From Muribaculaceae bacterium (GTDB lineage Bacteria; Bacteroidota; Bacteroidia; Bacteroidales; Muribaculaceae): a stretch of DNA of 64,000 bases. Both the position numbers and the translations under genes were made by a program. The stretch covers positions 59,640 to 123,639 of the forward strand of contig JAMPDX010000003.1 of assembly GCA_023665425.1 (NCBI GenBank). Reading direction: 5' to 3'. Below the pieces are notes generated by a model that searched no databases, was not told the origin of the DNA, and saw only the letters and a list, made by a program, of their open reading frames with translations. The stretch's first letter is position 1, and every line of letters starts with the position of its first letter. Positions 57,892 through 64,000 of the stretch are shown in pieces.

Positions 57892-57930
57892 AAAATCGCA
57901 ATCGGCTATATATTAGCTGATTGCGATTTT
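57892..57930 (-). terminator. tRNA-Gln terminator
   Basis: AAAATCGCAATC (57892-57903) pairs with GATTGCGATTTT (57919-57930), with GCT/AGC inside. It begins 7 nt after the tRNA 3' end on the - strand and ends in T-rich sequence. Confidence 0.8.
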
Positions 57931-57937
57931 GATTAGT

Positions 57938-58007
57938 TGTCTTAGAAGGACTCGAACCCTCACTAGCGGAACCAGAATCCGATGTGCTACCATTACACCA
58001 TAAGACA
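57938..58007 (-). tRNA. tRNA-Gln (anticodon CUG)
   Basis: A 70-nt cloverleaf: acceptor TGTCTTA / TAAGACA (7 bp), D stem GTGT / GCAC, anticodon loop TTCTGGT with CTG, and T arm GAGGG TTCGAGT CCTTC. CCA is not encoded. The anticodon reads CAG, the minor Gln partner of a UUG tRNA that is not here. The anticodon stem has one mismatch at its base. The IS30 remnant and degenerate DNA lie downstream of it. Confidence 0.93.
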
Positions 58008-58076
58008 ATACTTAGTAAAAACTAAAAATATCATCACGGATTTAATCTCTAACAGATGTCCTCCGTTTTACGAGTG

Positions 58077-58108
58077 CAAATTTACGGCGTTTTTTTGAAC
58101 CCACCAAA
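58077..58108 (-). promoter_or_regulatory. tRNA-Gln promoter
   Basis: On the - strand TTTG (58108-58105), exactly 20 nt, then TAAATTTG (58084-58077). Predicted 5' extension of about 60 nt before the tRNA. Confidence 0.7.
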
Positions 58109-58384
58109 CTTTTTTTAATATTTTTTTTAAATGTGACATTTTGGCAGGTCTATGTCAGTCGATTCACTCCTAAAAAGAGCGCGTCACATTTCTCGGCTGA
58201 AGGTTTTATATTAGGGTTATATTTTGATTTATAGTATGTTAAGTTTTTTTAAGGCATTTTTATGCTAAGAGGTTAAAACTTTTAGCACGAGATTTGTTAT
58301 AACAGTAGCGAGGGCGATAGAAAGACTTACAAGCCCGACATCAAAATTAGTTTAAAAATTAACTTATAAAACACATATATTATT
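58109..58384. other. A/T-rich region upstream of dnaK
   Basis: Contains poly-T runs and must hold the dnaK promoter, but I find no full TTTG-N20-TAnnTTTG match and no CIRCE-like inverted repeat. Nothing else seen. Confidence 0.4.
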
Positions 58385-60280
<1,896 letters not shown>

Positions 60281-60330
60281 TCCCTGCCGGCATCATAGAC
60301 AATAGAAAACATTCATAAGAAATAATCGCG

Positions 60331-60367
60331 GATGTGTCGTAATTAATTTTGCGACACATCTTTTTTT
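60331..60367 (+). terminator. dnaK terminator
   Basis: GATGTGTCG (60331-60339) pairs with CGACACATC (60352-60360) and is followed by seven T residues. Confidence 0.92.
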
Positions 60368-60440
60368 CATTTCATTTTCACGGGATACCAGTATATCCAT
60401 CAGTTTTTTGGCAACCATACGTAATGAAAGGGGCAACGGA

Positions 60441-60472
60441 TTTGGAGAATTGTGATTTTTTTGCTAACTTTG
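60441..60472 (+). promoter_or_regulatory. relA/spoT promoter
   Basis: TTTG (60441-60444), 20 nt, TAACTTTG (60465-60472): a full match to the Bacteroidetes consensus, with a leader near 90 nt. Confidence 0.7.
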
Positions 60473-60566
60473 CTTTTTGTTTTTATATTGAATTGATTTA
60501 GGCTTTTTCTACCACTTCTCTTAACCAAAGTTCTAAGTCAATTCGTTGACCTATCTGACTCGTCAC

Positions 60567-62444
60567 ATGGAAGAATTGTTTGTACCAATGGTTGATACTC
60601 GCGCTGAGGAGTTGTTCGCGGCAATGGCGCCGCGTATCGGCGAGCATGACATGTTACGCCTGCAAGAAGCGTATCGTTTTGCAAAACAAGCTCATGGCTC
60701 TCAACGTCGCAAGAGCGGTGAGCCGTATATCACCCATCCCATTGCTGTAGCTCTGATAGCGGCATCGGAGCTCTATCTGGATGTGGATGTGGTGATAGCC
60801 TGTCTGCTGCATGATGTGGTGGAGGACACTCCATACACCTTTGAGGATATCCGCAATCGCTTTGGCGATGATGTGGAGATGCTTGTGCGTGTAGTAACAA
60901 AGCCGGATGGGGGTAAGGAGAAGCATTTTGAGATGTCGAAACAGCTTGATAATTTCAAGCACATGCTGGGTGCCATGCGAGGCGACATACGTGGCATACT
61001 CATAAAACTCGCCGACCGACTGCATAATATGCGCACCCTCTCATCAATGCGTCCTGACAAGCAGATGAAGATAGCCGGCGAGACTGACTATTTTTATGCC
61101 CCACTGGCCAACAGATTGGGATTTTATGCCGTAAAGACCGAGCTTGAAAATCTCAGCTTCAAGTATCGCTGCCCACATGAGTATGACGAGTTCGCGCGCA
61201 TGATGGAGGAGGATAAACGGCGTAATGCCCGACGTGTGAGTATGTTTGAGAAGGAGGTTAAGGAGTTGCTTGACAAAGCCGGCATAGAGATCAAGGTCAC
61301 AGCCATTTATCGCGAGCCCTATAGCCTGTGGCGCAAGATGCGCAAAGACCAAACTGATTTCTGGCATCTCTCATACAAGCACTTTATACAAATAACATTT
61401 ACTACAGACACTCTCAGCGATGAGAAGACTCAGGCACTGAAAATATATGGGCTGCTGACCAACAGGTTTAATGAGAAGCCGGGCAGTATAGTTAACTATA
61501 TTGACTCTCCCAAGGAGAACGGATATCAAAGCTTTCATGTGAAATTGCTGTCAAAATCAGGTGTCTGGGAAGAGGTGCATATCAGCTCTGAGCGCATGGT
61601 GGAGATGGCACGCCGCGGCTGTATGGCCGATGGAAGCCGGGATTATTTCGCTCCGTGGTTTAAGAAATTTCGCTCCACCCTCAATGAGATAATCTCATCG
61701 GGTAACGACCAATTTTTTATTGAGAATGTAGTCACATCATTCTACAATGATGACATTGAGGTGTTTACCCCGCAAGGTCAGCCCATAAAGATGCCTAAAA
61801 AGAGCACGGCTATCGATTTCGCCTTCGAGGTGCACAGCAAGATAGGCGAGTTTGCCAAGTATGCCCGCATCAATGGTCAGCTCGCATCCATGCGTACGCA
61901 GCTTAAGCGAGGTGATGTAGTGGAGATCTACACAGCTGAGGATGCCAAGCCTAATCCTGAATGGCTCAAATATGTGGTGACATATAAGGCTAAACGCTTC
62001 TTACGAAACTATTTGGCCCGCTTGCCCAAGATACCATACAAGCTGTGTCAGCATTGCAATCCTATGCCGGGCGAGGAGGTTATAGGCTTCCGTGGTACGC
62101 ACAATGATATTGAGATACATAAACGCGATTGTCCGTTGGCTATTGGTGAGGCTTCTCAACATGGCGACAATCTAACCCGTGTGGACTTCAAAGAGAATCC
62201 GGACATCCTCTATCCGGCCTCAATACGTGTGAAAGGTGTAGACCGTGTGCACATGCTCTTAGATCTTATTGAGTGCATAAGCGAGAAAATGAGGCTGAGC
62301 ATTAAGGGTATCACCACGGCCACGGAGGACAATCTTTTTGACTTGACTATCAGCATGAGCGTCCATTCATGGGATGAGTTGCAACGTATCATAGCCGAGA
62401 TTTACACCATTAACGGCGTGGATGAGGTGACTCGTACCCGCTGA
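60567..62444 (+). CDS. RelA/SpoT-family (p)ppGpp synthetase/hydrolase
   Basis: Stringent-response enzyme of 625 aa from the ATG at 60567 (a TTG at 60546 would add seven residues). The hydrolase domain has the intact HD motif in LLHDVVEDT and KLADRLHNMRTL; the synthetase domain follows (REPYSLWRKM, SPKENGYQSFHV, with the usual Glu-Val-His region). A TGS domain (about 385-445, VFTPQGQPIKMPKKST) and a short C-terminal ACT-like part come next. It is shorter than the usual 700-750 aa, with the region between TGS and ACT compressed. Hydrolase looks active, so a SpoT/Rel type is likely. Confidence 0.95.
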   Translation: MEELFVPMVDTRAEELFAAMAPRIGEHDMLRLQEAYRFAKQAHGSQRRKSGEPYITHPIAVALIAASELYLDVDVVIACLLHDVVEDTPYTFEDIRNRFGDDVEMLVRVVTKPDGGKEKHFEMSKQLDNFKHMLGAMRGDIRGILIKLADRLHNMRTLSSMRPDKQMKIAGETDYFYAPLANRLGFYAVKTELENLSFKYRCPHEYDEFARMMEEDKRRNARRVSMFEKEVKELLDKAGIEIKVTAIYREPYSLWRKMRKDQTDFWHLSYKHFIQITFTTDTLSDEKTQALKIYGLLTNRFNEKPGSIVNYIDSPKENGYQSFHVKLLSKSGVWEEVHISSERMVEMARRGCMADGSRDYFAPWFKKFRSTLNEIISSGNDQFFIENVVTSFYNDDIEVFTPQGQPIKMPKKSTAIDFAFEVHSKIGEFAKYARINGQLASMRTQLKRGDVVEIYTAEDAKPNPEWLKYVVTYKAKRFLRNYLARLPKIPYKLCQHCNPMPGEEVIGFRGTHNDIEIHKRDCPLAIGEASQHGDNLTRVDFKENPDILYPASIRVKGVDRVHMLLDLIECISEKMRLSIKGITTATEDNLFDLTISMSVHSWDELQRIIAEIYTINGVDEVTRTR

Positions 62445-62468
62445 GACGCCTTCATCATAAATTATCAG

Positions 62469-62499
62469 TGCCTGAGGCGCCGCGTAGGCACCTCAGGCA
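62469..62499. terminator. Terminator between convergent relA/spoT and ferritin genes
   Basis: TGCCTGAGG (62469-62477) pairs with CCTCAGGCA (62491-62499), with GCC/GGC inside. Confidence 0.75.
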
Positions 62500-62523
62500 T
62501 TGATATAAGTGTTAGTTCAGATA

Positions 62524-63045
62524 TTATACGTTGTTGGCAAGGGGGGCTGGAGTGTTGTACACACGGGTGGCAAGCTCCTTGTCGAGCATATACATACCAT
62601 ATTTGTTGCCCTCTACAGCCTTCAGGGCATCAATCATTTCGCGTGCAGTTTCCTCTTCTTCCACCTGCTCATCGATAAACCAGATGAAGCGGTTAGAGCT
62701 TGCGAAGTCTCGGTCATCATGAGCTATAGCAGCCAGGTTGTTGATCATAGCTGTCACTTTCTTCTCGTGAGTAAGTGTCTGAGCGAACATATCGAGCACG
62801 GTATCCCACTTTGTTGGCACCTCTGCGATAGCCTTCAGCTCTACGCGAGCATCTACAGAGTTGAGGTAGTTCATGAAGATACGTGCATGGTCCAGCTCCT
62901 CTTTGTATTGGATGAAGAACCAGTTTGCCACACCTTTATGGCCCATGGCCTGTGCATTCATGGACATGGACAGATACAGATAAGCAGACCATAACTCGGC
63001 ATTAATCTGCTCATTGATGGCCTGATGAAGTTTTTCGCTAATCAT
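62524..63045 (-). CDS. Ferritin
   Basis: Iron-storage protein (173 aa) forming a 24-mer that oxidises and stores iron. Four-helix bundle with ferroxidase ligands in NAELWSAYLYL (Glu17) and NWFFIQYKEELDHAR (Glu50, His53); the later IDEQVEEEETAR supplies further acidic ligands. Bacteroidetes ferritins of this type respond to oxygen and iron, but no regulator site is seen here. Confidence 0.96.
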   Translation of the reverse strand: MISEKLHQAINEQINAELWSAYLYLSMSMNAQAMGHKGVANWFFIQYKEELDHARIFMNYLNSVDARVELKAIAEVPTKWDTVLDMFAQTLTHEKKVTAMINNLAAIAHDDRDFASSNRFIWFIDEQVEEEETAREMIDALKAVEGNKYGMYMLDKELATRVYNTPAPLANNV

Positions 63046-63079
63046 AGTTTATAATTTTGTGTTTTATACGCTGATAATC

Positions 63080-63103
63080 GGCGCATCATTTATCTGATGC
63101 GCC
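63080..63103 (-). terminator. Hairpin between channel-like gene and ferritin
   Basis: GGCGCATCA (63080-63088) pairs with TGATGCGCC (63095-63103). It may separate the two - strand genes; no T-tract. Confidence 0.5.
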
Positions 63104-63129
63104 ATTCAATTATTTAACGTAAAGGGGCA

Positions 63130-63882
63130 CTATTTAGTTTGTGAGGGTTTTGATTTTTCTTCCATTGTGCCGCCATCGCGGATTATAGTGTCGTATTTTT
63201 TGCGATGATTGGTGATAACAGAGGTGATATATACTGTAAAAATCGGGAACATCATCATGCCTGAGGCAGCTAAAACAACCGAGACTATGCGCCCCTCTAA
63301 TGTTATGGCATATATATTGGAACCCACAGTTGTGGTGTCCATACACGCCCACCAGAGGGCATCGGAGTAGACGGTGACATCAGGGTTAGTGGGCATCTCA
63401 AACATGAAGAAGACCAGGGAGCCGAAATATACCATGGCCATGAGGGTGACCAGATAAGTGACGAAAATGCCGGTGACCTTGTTATAAGTAAACCAGCCAA
63501 CCACGACGGCTAAGGCATAGCCTCCGCGTATCAAGGGGATGTATTGCACCAAATAGGCCACGTTGGGCGACAGGGGTATCTTGAGCCGGTAAATAATATA
63601 CAAATATGGTATTGAGACTAACAAGAAGAAAAAGTGCCGCACGAAGTATCGCCATCGCTTCCGGGCAAAGAGCATCTCTACTACAAAGTCAAGCAGAAAC
63701 CAGCCGCATATCCATGTCTGGAGTCGCACAAATCTGGGCGCATCGTAAAATTGTATTCCCCTGAACGTATCAATCGAAATACTGATAATCAGGAAGATTG
63801 AGAGGGTGAGCATAATCACATGCATCACTACATGAAATACTCTGGCCCCCTTAGTCGATAATATTTTATCAAGTCCCGACAT
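63130..63882 (-). CDS. Ion-transport (potassium-channel-like) membrane protein with altered filter
   Basis: A 250-aa protein with about six membrane helices in the voltage-gated channel layout: four helices (about 16-35, 53-73, 82-100, 118-130), then pore module. The pore has WWACMDTTTVGSNIYAIT (filter at 184-189) where potassium channels have T-V-G-Y-G. The fourth helix has few Arg residues, so voltage sensing is doubtful. The inner helix ends PIFTVYITSVI and a basic/acidic tail follows. ATG at 63882 is preferred over a GTG nine codons upstream. Confidence 0.85.
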   Translation of the reverse strand: MSGLDKILSTKGARVFHVVMHVIMLTLSIFLIISISIDTFRGIQFYDAPRFVRLQTWICGWFLLDFVVEMLFARKRWRYFVRHFFFLLVSIPYLYIIYRLKIPLSPNVAYLVQYIPLIRGGYALAVVVGWFTYNKVTGIFVTYLVTLMAMVYFGSLVFFMFEMPTNPDVTVYSDALWWACMDTTTVGSNIYAITLEGRIVSVVLAASGMMMFPIFTVYITSVITNHRKKYDTIIRDGGTMEEKSKPSQTK

Positions 63883-63945
63883 AGTCAATAGTACTTTGTA
63901 TTTCAACACGCTAAAGCAGCTGATAGTTCAAGGAAGGGAGTTTTA

Positions 63946-64000
63946 AGAGCTTGTTTAATAAAAATGTGAATGTCAGGGCGGTGTATTTTTGAGCTAATTT
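63946..64000. mobile_element. Start of a second foldback element, cut by the window edge
   Basis: From AGAG at 63946 the sequence follows the inward reading of the right arm of the 53572-53913 element for at least 55 nt (shared TAATAAAAA, TCAGGGCGGTG, then TTGAGCT and ATTT), with about 10 differences. It lies about 64 nt upstream of the channel-like start. The rest of the copy is outside the window. Confidence 0.75.

Noticed and set aside
57938..58007. tRNA used as an integration site
   Set aside because: I looked for a repeated copy of the tRNA 3' end in the neighbouring degenerate DNA and found none.
58140..58384. CIRCE or other heat-shock operator upstream of dnaK
   Set aside because: No 9-bp inverted repeat with 9-nt spacing of the CIRCE type is visible.

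Overview
The window reads as a chromosomal segment of a Bacteroidales bacterium, probably a gut lineage of the Muribaculaceae type. Three things suggest this. Many genes carry the Bacteroidetes promoter (TTTG, about 20 nt, TAnnTTTG). Complex I has a NuoCD fusion and no NuoE, F or G. The envelope repertoire includes poly-Asp lipoproteins, small OmpA-like barrels, a PNGase F-like protein with a type IX-secretion-like tail, and Wza/Wzc-type export proteins. Family assignment is inference; no rRNA or marker set is present.

Layout. 0.1-4.4 kb (+): a lipoprotein, a small membrane protein, glyA, bioD, a DEDDy exonuclease and a small membrane protein. 4.4-9.4 kb (-): an Fe-S-type DUF59 gene, lpxH, bioA, bioF and a fused bioG-bioC. 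With bioD this covers pimelate ester cleavage and methylation and three of the late biotin steps; bioB is not here. 9.5-13.4 kb (+): two related outer-membrane barrels and priA. 13.7-15.1 kb (-): a secreted PNGase F-like glycoamidase. 15.3-33.4 kb (-): one long energy locus in which the whole F-type ATP synthase set (atpD-C-B-E-F-H-A-G) lies between nuoH and nuoI of an 11-subunit complex I operon (nuoA-B-CD-H | atp | nuoI-J-K-L-M-N).

33.8-37.8 kb (-): a lipoprotein, uvrA and an ECF sigma factor. 38.0-39.8 kb (+): a predicted membrane flavin/4Fe-4S electron-transfer protein followed by a membrane-anchored nitroreductase. 40.0-48.4 kb (-): ftsH, rsfS, a DUF3127 gene, prmA, a small stress/envelope-like group (orphan, holin-like, two YtxH paralogues), a DUF6056-like membrane protein, folB and rpiB. 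48.6-57.2 kb (+): polysaccharide export and nucleotide-sugar genes (Wza-like, Wzc-like, ugd, rmlA, rmlC, rmlB and a ThiF/MoeB-like E1), interrupted between ugd and rmlA by a roughly 335-bp foldback repeat resembling a MITE. 57.2-58.4 kb: degenerate DNA with an IS30 transposase remnant and tRNA-Gln(CUG). 58.4-62.4 kb (+): dnaK and a bifunctional-type relA/spoT. 62.5-63.9 kb (-): ferritin and a channel-like protein with a non-canonical filter. The right end enters a second copy of the foldback repeat.

Most attention is due to the nuo-atp interleaving, the flavin/nitroreductase pair, the PNGase F-like protein, the foldback repeat family, and the rml-thiF cluster with three identical 14-nt gene overlaps. 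Everything is read by eye; no database search was run.
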